64,000 nucleotides of DNA, taken from NCBI RefSeq assembly GCF_007713465.1, contig NZ_VMSG01000023.1, positions 36,663 to 100,662 on the forward strand, in the 5' to 3' direction. The position numbers and the translations under genes are program-made. This stretch comes from Pseudomonas sp. H3(2019). Lineage in GTDB: Bacteria; Pseudomonadota; Gammaproteobacteria; Pseudomonadales; Pseudomonadaceae. This document shows, one piece after another, positions 9,187 to 18,303 of the stretch (positions are counted from its first letter, which is position 1; every line of letters begins with the position of its first letter). A model generated the notes under the pieces. It had not been told where the DNA came from. It saw nothing but the letters and a program-made list of their open reading frames with translations, and did no database searches.

Positions 9187-11115
9187 TTATTGATCATCGA
9201 AGTACCGCTCATGCCAATCCACCAGCGGCTGCGGTGAATTGAGCTTCTGGCCGTAGATCACCGAGTAGGAGAGCACGTTCTGTACGTATTGGCGGGTTTC
9301 GTCGAACGGGATGCTTTCCACCCAGACATCGAAGCTCAGGTGGTTGGCACCGCTTAGCCACTGGCGAACACGGCCGGGGCCGGCGTTGTAGGCGGCGGTG
9401 GCGAGGACACGGTTGCCGTTGAACTGGCTGTGGACCTGACTCAGGTAGGCCGCGCCGAGCTGGATATTCTTGTCCGGGTCCAGCACTTGCTGCGGTGAGG
9501 CCAGCGGAATGCTGAACTTGCGCGCGGTTTCCTTGGCGGTGCCGGGCATCAACTGCATCAGGCCGCTGGCACCGACGCCGGAGCGGGCGTCGTCCATGAA
9601 GGCACTTTCCTGGCGGGTAATGGCGAACACCCAGCTCGAATGCAGGCCGCGGACCTTGGCTTCACGTACCAGGGTATCGCGGTGGGCCATCGGGAAGCGA
9701 ATGTCCAGGTCATCCCAGTACTGCGCCTGACTGATGGTGCGGATTGCCGGGAAATACCATTTCAGGTCGTAGGCCAGTTTCGCCTGGGCAACCATTTCGT
9801 CACGGCTGAAGTGGCGGCTGACGTGATACCACTCGCGGCGCCCGTCGACGATCTGCCCTCGGGCAAGGAACTCCAGCGCCCGACGTATACCCGGTGTATT
9901 ACGAACCTTATTGATCAGCGCAGGGCTCAACATCAGCGGTTTGTTGATCAGAGAGTAAGGCGATTGCGAACGGTCAGCGGCAAGGAACCCATAGAAGTCA
10001 CGCTCACGGGCCAGACTCTTGTACAGAGTTTGCGCTTCCGGGTTTTGCGGCTGGGCCAGCTCCAGGCTGCGGGCCTTCCAGTAGCGCCAGCGATTGGTAA
10101 GGGCCAGATCCTGTGGCAGGCGGCGGGTCAACTGATAGGCGTCGTCCCAACGTGCCAGGCGCAACAGCAAGCGCAAGCGCCATTCGGATACGGTGTTGTC
10201 GCGCAGTTCCGGGTCGTATTTGGTCATCACGTCGAGGGCGCGGCTGTCGAAACGACGAGCCAGGGTCAGGCCGATTTCACGGGCGATGGCGACCTTTTCT
10301 TCGCTGGAAAAGTGCATGCTGACGGCATAGCTGTCGAGCAGGGCCATCGCGCGGTCCGGATCCTGGCGCGCGAAGCGGCGCAGACCAAGGCTGACAATGT
10401 CAGACATGGCTTCATCGGCCGGGGTGAAGCGCGACGGCTGGTCGAGCATTTCGGGTCTTTGCGCGACATCAACCAATAATCGCCCACGCGATGCCAGGGT
10501 GCTCATGTTGTTGATCAAACTGTTGGCCAACGCGTAGTTGCGGGCGTGAGCGGCCAGTTTGAGGCGTTCCCAGCGTTTCTGTTCGGTCAGTTGGCCCTCG
10601 GCGGCCCATTGCGCAAACAACGAGTCGCAGGTTTCAGGCTGGGATTTGCCGCTCAGCCAGAGCTTGTCAGCGTTGGCGTAACCTTCGGACTTGAGGTTGT
10701 GACCGATCTGGTATTGCGCATTGAGGCAGTCCAGTTCAGTGAAATTGAGCTTGGGGTCGTAGTATTTGACGAAGGTCGACCAGTCGCCCCGCTCAGCCAG
10801 CCAGCGCAACCAGCGCAATTTCATCCAGTTGGCTTGCGGCAGGTCGCCGTGCTCGGCGAGGAACCTTTCGATTTCATCGTTGCTCGCGGTTTTCAGGCGC
10901 GCCGTCAACTCGTCATAGGCCAGATACGGCTCCAGCGGGTAATCGCTCAGCTCCTGGCTGTAGCGAAAATACGGGCCGGTATCACCTTTGGCCAGGGCGC
11001 GCTTGGCTTCGTCGTAATACTGGCGTTGGGTAGACAGGTCCACCGCCTGGGCGGATTGAACGGCAGCGGCAGAAAGAATCAAACAGGATAAAAAACTGAA
11101 AAGGCGACTGCGCAT
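9187..11115 (-). CDS. slt: soluble lytic murein transglycosylase
   Basis: A periplasmic protein of 642 residues that cleaves the MurNAc-GlcNAc bond of peptidoglycan to 1,6-anhydro products. A Sec signal peptide (MRSRLFSFLSCLILSAAAVQ...AQA) starts at ATG 11115; a longer frame begins at 11154 but adds no useful sequence. The long alpha-helical superhelical U/L domain covers ~40-460. The C-terminal lysozyme-like domain carries the catalytic Glu in RQESAF followed by the family signature GASGLMQLMPGTAKE and the AAYNAGPGRVRQW motif. Length and domain order match E. coli Slt70. It reads divergently from uup. Confidence 0.95.
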   Translation of the reverse strand: MRSRLFSFLSCLILSAAAVQSAQAVDLSTQRQYYDEAKRALAKGDTGPYFRYSQELSDYPLEPYLAYDELTARLKTASNDEIERFLAEHGDLPQANWMKLRWLRWLAERGDWSTFVKYYDPKLNFTELDCLNAQYQIGHNLKSEGYANADKLWLSGKSQPETCDSLFAQWAAEGQLTEQKRWERLKLAAHARNYALANSLINNMSTLASRGRLLVDVAQRPEMLDQPSRFTPADEAMSDIVSLGLRRFARQDPDRAMALLDSYAVSMHFSSEEKVAIAREIGLTLARRFDSRALDVMTKYDPELRDNTVSEWRLRLLLRLARWDDAYQLTRRLPQDLALTNRWRYWKARSLELAQPQNPEAQTLYKSLARERDFYGFLAADRSQSPYSLINKPLMLSPALINKVRNTPGIRRALEFLARGQIVDGRREWYHVSRHFSRDEMVAQAKLAYDLKWYFPAIRTISQAQYWDDLDIRFPMAHRDTLVREAKVRGLHSSWVFAITRQESAFMDDARSGVGASGLMQLMPGTAKETARKFSIPLASPQQVLDPDKNIQLGAAYLSQVHSQFNGNRVLATAAYNAGPGRVRQWLSGANHLSFDVWVESIPFDETRQYVQNVLSYSVIYGQKLNSPQPLVDWHERYFDDQ

Positions 11116-11328
11116 GAGACATCCGGGCAGAAAAAACACGACAAGTGCCTGCAAATGCCAGCACTGATTATTTATAGCTTAGCCTTTTGCCAGCAACCGG
11201 TGAAAGCTTTGCCGGCTCGTCGGTACAAGTTCGCAACAATAATTGTGCAGAGTGCTTCGACATTGAAAATGCCGGCCTTCTGACGTCGCAAGTCAGGTAG
11301 AATGCGCGCCCGGTTTTTGGAGAAGCTC

Positions 11329-13245
11329 ATGACCCTGCTCAAATTCAGCGATGTGTCCCTTGCTTTCGGCGCTATGCCGTTGTTGGACAAGGTGTCCTGG
11401 CAGATCGCCCGTGGTGAGCGGGTGTGCATCATCGGCCGCAACGGCACTGGCAAATCCAGCATGATGAAGCTGGTCAAAGGCGATCAGAAGCCCGATGACG
11501 GCTCTGTCTGGCGCGCACCTGGCCTCAAGATTGGCGAATTGCCGCAAGAACTGCCGGTGGCCGACGAGCGGACAGTGTTCGACGTGGTTGCCGAAGGTCT
11601 GGACGGTGTGGGCGAATTGCTCGCGCAATACCACCACCTGAGTCAGAACTGCGTTACCGAAGCCGATCTGGACAAGTTGATGCACGTCCAGCACGACCTC
11701 GAAGCCCGCGATGGCTGGCGTTTGCAGCAATTGGTCGACAGCACGTTGAGTCGTCTGCAATTGCCGGCAGACAAGACCCTCGCCGAATTGTCCGGCGGCT
11801 GGCGTCGTCGCGTCCTGCTGGCGCAGGCTCTGGTTTCCGAACCGGATCTGCTGCTGCTCGACGAACCGACCAACCACCTGGACATCGGTGCCATCGCCTG
11901 GCTCGAAGAGGCGTTGAAGGATTTCCAGGGCGCCGTGCTGTTCATCACGCACGACCGTTCTTTCCTGCAAAACCTGGCCACCCGCATCCTGGAACTGGAT
12001 CGCGGCGGCCTGATCGACTGGAACGGCGACTACGCCAGCTTCCTCGTTCACAAGGAAGCCACGCTGGCCGCTGAAGAAACCGCCAACGCGTTGTTCGACA
12101 AGAAGCTGGCCCAGGAAGAAGTCTGGATCCGCCAGGGCATCAAGGCGCGTCGCACCCGTAACGAAGGTCGAGTTCGTGCCCTCAAGGCGCTGCGCGTCGA
12201 GCGTAGCGAGCGTCGTGAGCGCACGGGCAAGGCCAATATTCAGCTGGATACCGCTGACAAGTCCGGCAAACAGGTGATGGTCCTCGAGAACGTCAGCTTC
12301 GCCCACCCGGATGGCCCGTTCCTGATCAAGGATTTCTCCATGGTCCTGCAGCGCGGCGACCGTATCGGTCTGCTGGGTGCCAACGGTACCGGCAAAACCA
12401 CCTTGCTGAAGTTGATGCTCAGCGGTTTGCAGCCGACCAGCGGTACGGTTGAAGAGGGCACTCGCATCGATGTGGCCTATTTCGACCAGCTGCGCCATCA
12501 GCTGGATCTGGAAAAGACCGTGATCGACAACGTCGCCGAAGGTCGCGACTTTATCGATATCGACGGGCAGAGCCGTCACGTACTGAGCTACCTCGGTGAC
12601 TTCCTGTTCAGCCCGCAGCGTGCCCGCACGCCGGTCAAGGCGTTGTCGGGTGGTGAGCGTGCGCGTCTGTTGCTGGCCAAGTTGTTCAGCAAGCCGGCTA
12701 ACCTGCTGGTACTCGACGAACCAACCAACGACCTCGACGTGGAAACCCTCGAGCTGCTGGAAGAGGTCTTGCTGACCTTCAACGGCACCGTGTTGATGGT
12801 CAGCCACGACCGGGCATTCCTCGACAACGTGGTCACCAGTACCCTGGTCTTCGAAGGTGAAGGCAAGGTTCGTGAATACGTCGGTGGTTATCAGGACTGG
12901 CTGCGTCAGGGCGGCTCGCCGCGCCTGTTGGGCGTGACCGAGAGCAAGTCCGGCAAGGCAGACCTGAACTCTGCGGTCGTCAGTGCGGCGCCTGCGCCAG
13001 TGGTCGCTCAAGAAGCGCCAGTGGCCAAGAAAAAGCTCAGCTACAAGCTGCAGCGTGAGCTGGAAGCGCTGCCGGGCAATATCGATGCCAAGGAACAGCA
13101 GATCGCCGCGGTGCAAGCCGAAATGGCCGATGCTGCTTTCTATCAGCGTCCTGCTGCCGAAACCGCCAAGGTCATCGCGCAACTTGAGCAACTGCAAGCA
13201 GAACTCGATGCGCTGGTCGAACGCTGGGCCGAGCTGGATGCCTGA
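11329..13245 (+). CDS. uup: ABC-F ATPase Uup
   Basis: A 638-residue soluble protein with two ABC ATPase domains and no membrane segment. The first has Walker A GRNGTGKS, signature LSGGWRRR and LLLLDEPTNHLD; the second GANGTGKT, LSGGERAR and LLVLDEPTNDLD. A 60-residue C-terminal coiled coil (KLSYKLQRELEALPGNI to the end) is the Uup-type DNA/ribosome-binding tail that sets Uup apart from EttA and YheS. Uup acts on ribosomes and affects transposon precise excision and replication-intermediate processing. ATG 11329 follows a TTGGAG RBS; an upstream ATG at 11302 lacks one. Confidence 0.95.
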   Translation: MTLLKFSDVSLAFGAMPLLDKVSWQIARGERVCIIGRNGTGKSSMMKLVKGDQKPDDGSVWRAPGLKIGELPQELPVADERTVFDVVAEGLDGVGELLAQYHHLSQNCVTEADLDKLMHVQHDLEARDGWRLQQLVDSTLSRLQLPADKTLAELSGGWRRRVLLAQALVSEPDLLLLDEPTNHLDIGAIAWLEEALKDFQGAVLFITHDRSFLQNLATRILELDRGGLIDWNGDYASFLVHKEATLAAEETANALFDKKLAQEEVWIRQGIKARRTRNEGRVRALKALRVERSERRERTGKANIQLDTADKSGKQVMVLENVSFAHPDGPFLIKDFSMVLQRGDRIGLLGANGTGKTTLLKLMLSGLQPTSGTVEEGTRIDVAYFDQLRHQLDLEKTVIDNVAEGRDFIDIDGQSRHVLSYLGDFLFSPQRARTPVKALSGGERARLLLAKLFSKPANLLVLDEPTNDLDVETLELLEEVLLTFNGTVLMVSHDRAFLDNVVTSTLVFEGEGKVREYVGGYQDWLRQGGSPRLLGVTESKSGKADLNSAVVSAAPAPVVAQEAPVAKKKLSYKLQRELEALPGNIDAKEQQIAAVQAEMADAAFYQRPAAETAKVIAQLEQLQAELDALVERWAELDA

Positions 13246-13266
13246 TTGATCCGTTGCTGATGTAAA

Positions 13267-13303
13267 AAAAGCCCGGCCTCACCGATGTGAGTGCCGGGCT
13301 TTT
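13267..13303. terminator. bidirectional intrinsic terminator between uup and uspA
   Basis: 11-bp stem AAAAGCCCGGC / GCCGGGCTTTT with A and T runs on the two sides; serves the convergent uup and universal stress genes. Confidence 0.88.
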
Positions 13304-13326
13304 CGTAGGAGCTGTCGACAGAGGTG

Positions 13327-13764
13327 TCAGCTTTTGATCAGGCGCACCGCCAGTACATCGCAAGGCGCACCATGCAGCACGTCATTGGCGGTGGAGCCCA
13401 GCAGCAGTGCGAGGCCGTGCCGGCCATGGCTGCCCACGACGATCAGGTCGCACTCCTGTTCCTTGGCCATATGATGGATTTCCTGGCGTGGCTGGCCATA
13501 GGTCAGGTGGCTGGATTCTTTGGAAAGTTCAGGATATTTGTTGATCAGGCGCTCGAGGCGCTCCTTGGCCTGGTCGAATTGCTGTTGCTGCAATTGCGAC
13601 AGGTCCATCGGCACGTCACCACCAAAGGCCATGGCCATCGGTTCGACAATATGAACCAGGGACAATTTGGCACCGTTGCTGACCGATAACTCGCGAGCAC
13701 GGTGAATCACAGGATCGCACTCTTCGGTTAGATCTACGGCGACCAGAATATGGTGGTAGGGCAT
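13327..13764 (-). CDS. universal stress protein, UspA family
   Basis: A 145-residue single-domain UspA-type protein beginning MPYHHILVAVDLTEE. The ATP-binding signature G-x2-G-x9-G(S/T) is present near the C-terminus as GSHGRHGLALLLGSTANDV, with VVGSHG before it. This suggests the ATP-binding subclass rather than the E. coli UspA subclass. Such proteins help survival in stasis or low oxygen; the exact role is unknown. The start is clear: an AGGAGG RBS sits 8 bases before ATG 13764. The long frame extending to 14118 is antisense to the next gene and is not used. Confidence 0.93.
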   Translation of the reverse strand: MPYHHILVAVDLTEECDPVIHRARELSVSNGAKLSLVHIVEPMAMAFGGDVPMDLSQLQQQQFDQAKERLERLINKYPELSKESSHLTYGQPRQEIHHMAKEQECDLIVVGSHGRHGLALLLGSTANDVLHGAPCDVLAVRLIKS

Positions 13765-13868
13765 GAGGTGCTCCTCCTGAGGATTGCGATAACGGTAAGT
13801 ATGGCTGGTTTCAAGCGGATTGGTTCCGACAGGGATCAATCTGCCCATCAAGAATCGGGAGTACAGAT

Positions 13869-14306
13869 ATGACGGTCTGGATAGTGGTGTCAATCCTCGC
13901 AGTGGTGCTGAGCCCGCTGGCATGGCTGCGGCCTTCGCGTAAGCAGGGGGGGCAGATGGCCTTGCGCATGGAGGCTCGGCGTATTGGCCTGGCCATGCAA
14001 CTGGCACCGCAGGAGTGGCCGCATTGGCTGGAGCCGGCGCCGCCCAGCCCGTGTGCGCAATACCATCGTCCGCGGCGGGGCAATCAGCCGGCGTGCTGGA
14101 TCTATTGGCAAAGTGCACCGGGTGTGTGGGTCAACCAATGGCGAGAAGTTTGTCAGGATGAGTCGTTGCTGATTCATTTCCGAAAGTTGCCGGCCAACGT
14201 CTACAAGGTTGAGGCCGACAAGCAAATGATCACGTTGTATTGGGGGGAGCGGGGCGAGGCCAGTGTTTTGAATGAGATCGATGCAGTGCTGAAGGCATTA
14301 GCCTGA
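13869..14306 (+). CDS. conserved hypothetical protein with one N-terminal membrane helix
   Basis: Function not recognised. The 145-residue product starts with a hydrophobic segment (MTVWIVVSILAVVLSPLAWL) followed by a positively charged RPSRKQ stretch, consistent with an inner-membrane anchor and a cytoplasmic tail. The rest is Trp- and Pro-rich (PQEWPHWLEPAPPSP, CWIYWQSAPGVWVNQW) with a compact C-terminal half. It lies between the stress gene and the fadBA leader, a position occupied in P. aeruginosa by a gene of similar size (recalled, not checked). Some databases label relatives YajC, which this sequence does not support. Confidence 0.75.
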   Translation: MTVWIVVSILAVVLSPLAWLRPSRKQGGQMALRMEARRIGLAMQLAPQEWPHWLEPAPPSPCAQYHRPRRGNQPACWIYWQSAPGVWVNQWREVCQDESLLIHFRKLPANVYKVEADKQMITLYWGERGEASVLNEIDAVLKALA

Positions 14307-14315
14307 AACGCAGCT

Positions 14316-14332
14316 ACACACACACACACACA
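14316..14332. repeat. dinucleotide (AC)n microsatellite
   Basis: Seventeen bases of strict AC alternation, just after the stop of the preceding gene and outside any coding region. Confidence 0.95.
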
Positions 14333-14337
14333 GGCAA

Positions 14338-14364
14338 TAAAAAGCCCGACATCGTCATCGGGCT
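14338..14364 (-). terminator. leftward-facing intrinsic terminator
   Basis: Stem AGCCCGA / TCGGGCT at 14343-14349 and 14358-14364, with five to six Ts only when read leftward. No leftward gene is recognised upstream of it, so it either blocks antisense transcription from the fadB leader or marks a missed small RNA. Confidence 0.6.
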
Positions 14365-14673
14365 GGAGTGGCCAGGCAGGCCGGTAATTCGCTGAATCGT
14401 CACGCTGTCCGAGGCGTGGCGTTGATCTTGCGCTTGGCGTTCGCCATAAGCGCTTCTGTTTTTCGTTTAACGTTCCCGGCCAGCGTAGCTTGTATTTCGA
14501 GTTGCGCAGCTAATTAGGGCGACGTTTCTAAATATTGATTCTATGAATAGTTGAACATGCATCCGCGTGTTGCAGGTCTTCGTGGTACGGATATGACCGC
14601 AAAGTCGAGTTACAACCCGCATTTTGGGCGATTGACAATTGTCGGAAATTCCGTGAAGGTGGCGTACCCAAAT

Positions 14674-14700
14674 CAAACGGGCGTATGAATTGAGCGTTTG
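14674..14700. promoter_or_regulatory. inverted repeat CAAACG-N15-CGTTTG upstream of fadB; possible PsrA half-sites
   Basis: The half-sites match the PsrA core (C/G)AAAC and GTTTG, but the spacing is 15 bases, while the known PsrA operator has 2-4. PsrA is known to control fadBA in P. aeruginosa, so this is a candidate only. Confidence 0.3.
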
Positions 14701-14850
14701 TATTACAGACGGCTCCTACAGAATCCCGACTATCGCGTTGGCGGGTGTGCCTGGTGGGATGGCGTTAGCATCGACGGTAACGTCCATGCCGAGCCAGAAC
14801 GTCAGCGTCCGACGTGTACTGTTCAGCTTCCATATCGTGGAGATCAGTTG

Positions 14851-16998
14851 ATGATTTACGAAGGTAAAGCCATCACGGTTAAGGCTCTTGAGAGTGGCAT
14901 CGTCGAATTGAAATTCGACCTCAAGGGTGAGTCCGTCAACAAGTTCAACCGTCTAACCCTGAACGAACTACGTTCGGCCGTAGACGCCATCAAGGCAGAT
15001 GCGTCGGTCAAGGGTGTGATCGTCAGCAGTGGCAAGGACGTATTCATCGTCGGTGCCGACATCACCGAATTCGTCGACAACTTCAAGCTGCCGGATGCAG
15101 AGCTGGTTGCTGGCAACCTCGAAGCCAACAAGATTTTCAGCGATTTCGAAGACCTCATTGTTCCAACCGTGGCCGCGATCAACGGCATCGCTTTGGGTGG
15201 CGGTCTGGAAATGTGCCTGGCGGCGGACTACCGCGTCATGTCCACCACGGCCAAGATCGGTCTGCCGGAAGTCAAGCTGGGCATCTACCCAGGCTTCGGC
15301 GGTACCGTTCGCCTGCCGCGCATCATCGGTGCCGACAACGCCATCGAGTGGATTGCCGCTGGTAAGGAAAACCGTCCGGAAGATGCGCTGAAAGTCGGCG
15401 CAGTCGATGCGGTGGTCGCTCCAGAGAAGCTGCAGGAAGCCGCCCTGGAACTGATCAAGCGCGCCATTTCCGGCGAGTTCGATTACAAGGCCAAGCGTCA
15501 GCCGAAGCTGGAAAAGCTCAAGCTGAACGCCATCGAGCAAATGATGGCTTTCGAAACCGCCAAAGGTTTCGTGGCCGGTCAGGCTGGCCCGAACTATCCG
15601 GCGCCGGTTGAAGCGATCAAGACGATCCAGAAAGCCGCGAACTTCGGTCGCGACAAGGCTCTGGAAGTTGAAGCTGCCGGCTTCGTCAAACTGGCCAAGA
15701 CCTCTGCTGCGCAGAGCTTGATCGGTCTGTTCCTGAACGATCAGGAACTGAAGAAAAAAGCCAAGGCCTACGACGAAATCGCCAAAGACGTGAAACAGGC
15801 TGCCGTACTCGGCGCCGGTATCATGGGGGGCGGTATTGCTTATCAGTCGGCGTCCAAAGGCACGCCTATCCTGATGAAGGACATCAACGAGCACGGTATC
15901 GAGCAGGGGCTGGCTGAAGCCGCGAAACTGCTGGTTGGCCGCGTTGATAAAGGCCGCATGACCGCAGCCAAAATGGCCGAAGTGCTCAACGGCATCCGTC
16001 CAACCCTGTCCTACGGTGATTTCGGCCACGTCGACCTGGTGGTTGAAGCCGTTGTCGAGAACCCTAAGGTCAAGCAAGCGGTATTGGCCGAAGTCGAAGA
16101 CAAGGTCAAAGAGGACACCATCCTCGCGTCGAACACCTCGACCATTTCCATCAGCCTGTTGGCCAAGGCCCTCAAGCGTCCGGAAAACTTCGTCGGCATG
16201 CACTTCTTCAACCCGGTGCACATGATGCCGCTGGTTGAGGTCATTCGTGGCGAGAAATCCAGCGAACTGGCCGTTGCTACCACCGTTGCCTACGCCAAGA
16301 AAATGGGCAAGAACCCGATCGTCGTCAACGACTGCCCGGGTTTCCTGGTCAACCGCGTTCTGTTCCCGTACTTCGGCGGTTTCGCCAAGTTGGTCAGTGC
16401 CGGTGTGGACTTTGTCCGCATCGACAAGATCATGGAAAAATTCGGTTGGCCAATGGGGCCGGCGTACCTGATGGACGTGGTCGGTATCGACACCGGTCAC
16501 CACGGTCGTGACGTGATGGCTGAAGGCTTCCCGGACCGCATGAAAGACGACCGTCGTTCGGCCGTTGACGTGCTCTACGAAGCCAAACGCCTGGGCCAGA
16601 AGAACGGCAAGGGCTTCTACACCTACGAGACCGACAAGCGCGGCAAGCAGAAGAAAGTAGCCGATCCGTCGGTACTCGAAGTGCTCAAGCCCATCGTCTT
16701 CGAACAGCGTGAAGTGACCGACGAAGACATCATCAACTGGATGATGATCCCGCTGTGCCTGGAAACCGTGCGTTGCCTGGAAGACGGCATCGTCGAAACC
16801 GCTGCCGAAGCCGATATGGGTCTGGTCTACGGTATTGGTTTCCCTCCATTCCGTGGCGGTGCACTGCGCTACATCGACGCAATCGGTGTTGCAGAGTTCG
16901 TTGCCCTGGCTGACCAGTACGCTGATTTGGGCGCGCTGTACCACCCGACCGAGAAGCTGCGCGAGATGGCCAAAAATGGCCAGAGCTTCTTCGGTTAA
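14851..16998 (+). CDS. fadB: fatty acid oxidation complex subunit alpha
   Basis: A 715-residue multifunctional enzyme: enoyl-CoA hydratase/isomerase in the first ~190 residues (IVSSGKDVFIVGADITEF oxyanion region, GGGLEMCLAADYR) and 3-hydroxyacyl-CoA dehydrogenase from ~310 (NAD motif LGAGIMGGGIAY; catalytic HFFNPVH; C-terminal GFPPFRGG). It partners FadA in the alpha2-beta2 beta-oxidation complex in the cytoplasm. ATG 14851 gives exactly the family length and the family N-terminus MIYEGKAITV, with GGAG upstream. A longer in-frame start at 14698 is rejected. Thirty bases separate it from fadA, so the two form an operon. Confidence 0.98.
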   Translation: MIYEGKAITVKALESGIVELKFDLKGESVNKFNRLTLNELRSAVDAIKADASVKGVIVSSGKDVFIVGADITEFVDNFKLPDAELVAGNLEANKIFSDFEDLIVPTVAAINGIALGGGLEMCLAADYRVMSTTAKIGLPEVKLGIYPGFGGTVRLPRIIGADNAIEWIAAGKENRPEDALKVGAVDAVVAPEKLQEAALELIKRAISGEFDYKAKRQPKLEKLKLNAIEQMMAFETAKGFVAGQAGPNYPAPVEAIKTIQKAANFGRDKALEVEAAGFVKLAKTSAAQSLIGLFLNDQELKKKAKAYDEIAKDVKQAAVLGAGIMGGGIAYQSASKGTPILMKDINEHGIEQGLAEAAKLLVGRVDKGRMTAAKMAEVLNGIRPTLSYGDFGHVDLVVEAVVENPKVKQAVLAEVEDKVKEDTILASNTSTISISLLAKALKRPENFVGMHFFNPVHMMPLVEVIRGEKSSELAVATTVAYAKKMGKNPIVVNDCPGFLVNRVLFPYFGGFAKLVSAGVDFVRIDKIMEKFGWPMGPAYLMDVVGIDTGHHGRDVMAEGFPDRMKDDRRSAVDVLYEAKRLGQKNGKGFYTYETDKRGKQKKVADPSVLEVLKPIVFEQREVTDEDIINWMMIPLCLETVRCLEDGIVETAAEADMGLVYGIGFPPFRGGALRYIDAIGVAEFVALADQYADLGALYHPTEKLREMAKNGQSFFG

Positions 16999-17028
16999 GC
17001 GCCCACACTAGAGCGAGAGTGAAATTAT

Positions 17029-18204
17029 ATGAGCTTGAATCCTAGAGACGTCGTGATTGTCGACTTCGGTCGTACTCCGATGGGCCGCTCCAAGGGCGGC
17101 ATGCACCGCAACACCCGCGCCGAAGACATGTCGGCACACCTGATCAGCAAGTTGCTGGAACGCAACGTCAAGGTCGACCCGAGCGAAGTCGAAGACGTGA
17201 TCTGGGGCTGCGTGAACCAGACCCTTGAGCAGGGCTGGAACATCGCCCGCATGGCGTCCTTGATGACTCAGATCCCGCACACGGCTGCCGGCCAGACCGT
17301 CAGCCGCCTGTGTGGTTCGTCGATGAGTGCATTGCACACCGCGGCGCAAGCGATCATGACCGGTAATGGTGACGTATTCGTGGTTGGCGGCGTCGAGCAT
17401 ATGGGTCACGTGAGCATGATGCACGGTGTCGATCCGAACCCGCACATGTCGCTGTACGCGGCGAAAGCCTCGGGCATGATGGGCCTGACCGCAGAAATGC
17501 TCGGTAAAATGCACGGCATTACCCGTGAGCAGCAGGATGCCTTCGGCGTGCGCTCCCACCAACTCGCCCATAAAGCGACGGTGGAAGGCAAGTTTAAAGA
17601 CGAAATCATCCCGATGCAGGGTTACGACGAGAACGGTTTCCTGAAGCTGTTCGACTACGACGAAACCATCCGTCCGGAAACTACTCTGGAAAGCCTGGCG
17701 GCGTTGAAGCCGGCGTTCAATCCAAAGGGTGGCACCGTGACAGCCGGTACTTCGTCGCAGATCACCGATGGTGCTTCGTGCATGATTGTGATGTCGGCGC
17801 AGCGCGCGCAGGACCTGGGCATCCAGCCGATGGCGGTGATCCGTTCGATGGCAGTGGCAGGTGTGGACCCGGCGATCATGGGCTATGGTCCAGTACCGGC
17901 GACACAGAAAGCACTGAAGCGTGCAGGTCTGGGTATTGCCGATATCGACTTCTTCGAACTCAACGAAGCTTTCGCTGCGCAGGCCCTGCCAGTGCTGAAA
18001 GATTTGAAAGTGCTCGACAAGATGAACGAGAAGGTTAACCTGCACGGCGGCGCGATCGCCCTGGGCCACCCGTTCGGTTGCTCCGGTGCACGTATCTCCG
18101 GCACGCTGCTCAATGTAATGAAGCAGAATGGCGGCACCTTCGGTGTATCGACCATGTGCATTGGCCTCGGCCAGGGCATTGCCACCGTCTTCGAACGCGT
18201 TTAA
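17029..18204 (+). CDS. fadA: 3-ketoacyl-CoA thiolase, beta subunit of the fatty acid oxidation complex
   Basis: A 391-residue thiolase that cleaves 3-ketoacyl-CoA with CoA to give acetyl-CoA. The nucleophilic Cys is C95 in RLCGSSMSALH; the second catalytic pair is in the GHPFGCSGAR (His) and CIGLGQGIA (Cys) motifs at the C-terminus. Its position directly after fadB confirms the fadBA operon, and an intrinsic terminator follows. Regulation is probably by PsrA in response to long-chain fatty acids, since psrA lies 7 kb downstream, but no consensus operator is seen here. Confidence 0.98.
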   Translation: MSLNPRDVVIVDFGRTPMGRSKGGMHRNTRAEDMSAHLISKLLERNVKVDPSEVEDVIWGCVNQTLEQGWNIARMASLMTQIPHTAAGQTVSRLCGSSMSALHTAAQAIMTGNGDVFVVGGVEHMGHVSMMHGVDPNPHMSLYAAKASGMMGLTAEMLGKMHGITREQQDAFGVRSHQLAHKATVEGKFKDEIIPMQGYDENGFLKLFDYDETIRPETTLESLAALKPAFNPKGGTVTAGTSSQITDGASCMIVMSAQRAQDLGIQPMAVIRSMAVAGVDPAIMGYGPVPATQKALKRAGLGIADIDFFELNEAFAAQALPVLKDLKVLDKMNEKVNLHGGAIALGHPFGCSGARISGTLLNVMKQNGGTFGVSTMCIGLGQGIATVFERV

Positions 18205-18222
18205 GCGATTCGTCGACGGAAG

Positions 18223-18251
18223 CCGGGGCCAAGTGCCCCGGTTTTTGTTTT
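18223..18251 (+). terminator. intrinsic terminator of fadBA
   Basis: 7-bp stem CCGGGGC / GCCCCGG with a CAAGT loop region, followed by TTTTTGTTTTT. Confidence 0.9.
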
Positions 18252-18303
18252 TCTGAAGATTTTTTTGTTTTTTATTTCAAGTGATTTGAGTGAGGGCCAG
18301 ACC

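Larger units (their letters stand above)
14307..14850. other. 544-bp intergenic region and long fadBA leader
   Basis: No gene supported. It holds a 17-base (AC)n tract (14316-14332), a hairpin whose U tract faces left (14338-14364), a stretch of AT-rich sequence around 14515-14560, and the inverted repeat 14674-14700. The ATG of fadB has a GGAG RBS at 14839-14842. Reading frames on the left strand here are short and have no good start. Confidence 0.7.

Noticed and set aside
11293..13197. 634-codon minus-strand frame opposite uup
   Set aside because: Same antisense effect; product is Gln/Val/Leu repeats with no motif.
14370..14515. Coding-like minus-strand frame ending ...NAKRKINATPRTA before the orphan terminator
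   Set aside because: About 38 codons after an upstream stop but no start with RBS; the in-frame ATG leaves only 15 residues.
14467..14676. 69-codon minus-strand ORF in the fadB leader
   Set aside because: Codon use unlike the host, no RBS, no similarity recognised; AT-rich leader sequence explains the open frame.
14968..16944. 658-codon minus-strand frame opposite fadB
   Set aside because: Shadow of fadB codon bias; low-complexity His/Gly/Asp/Val composition typical of antisense translation.
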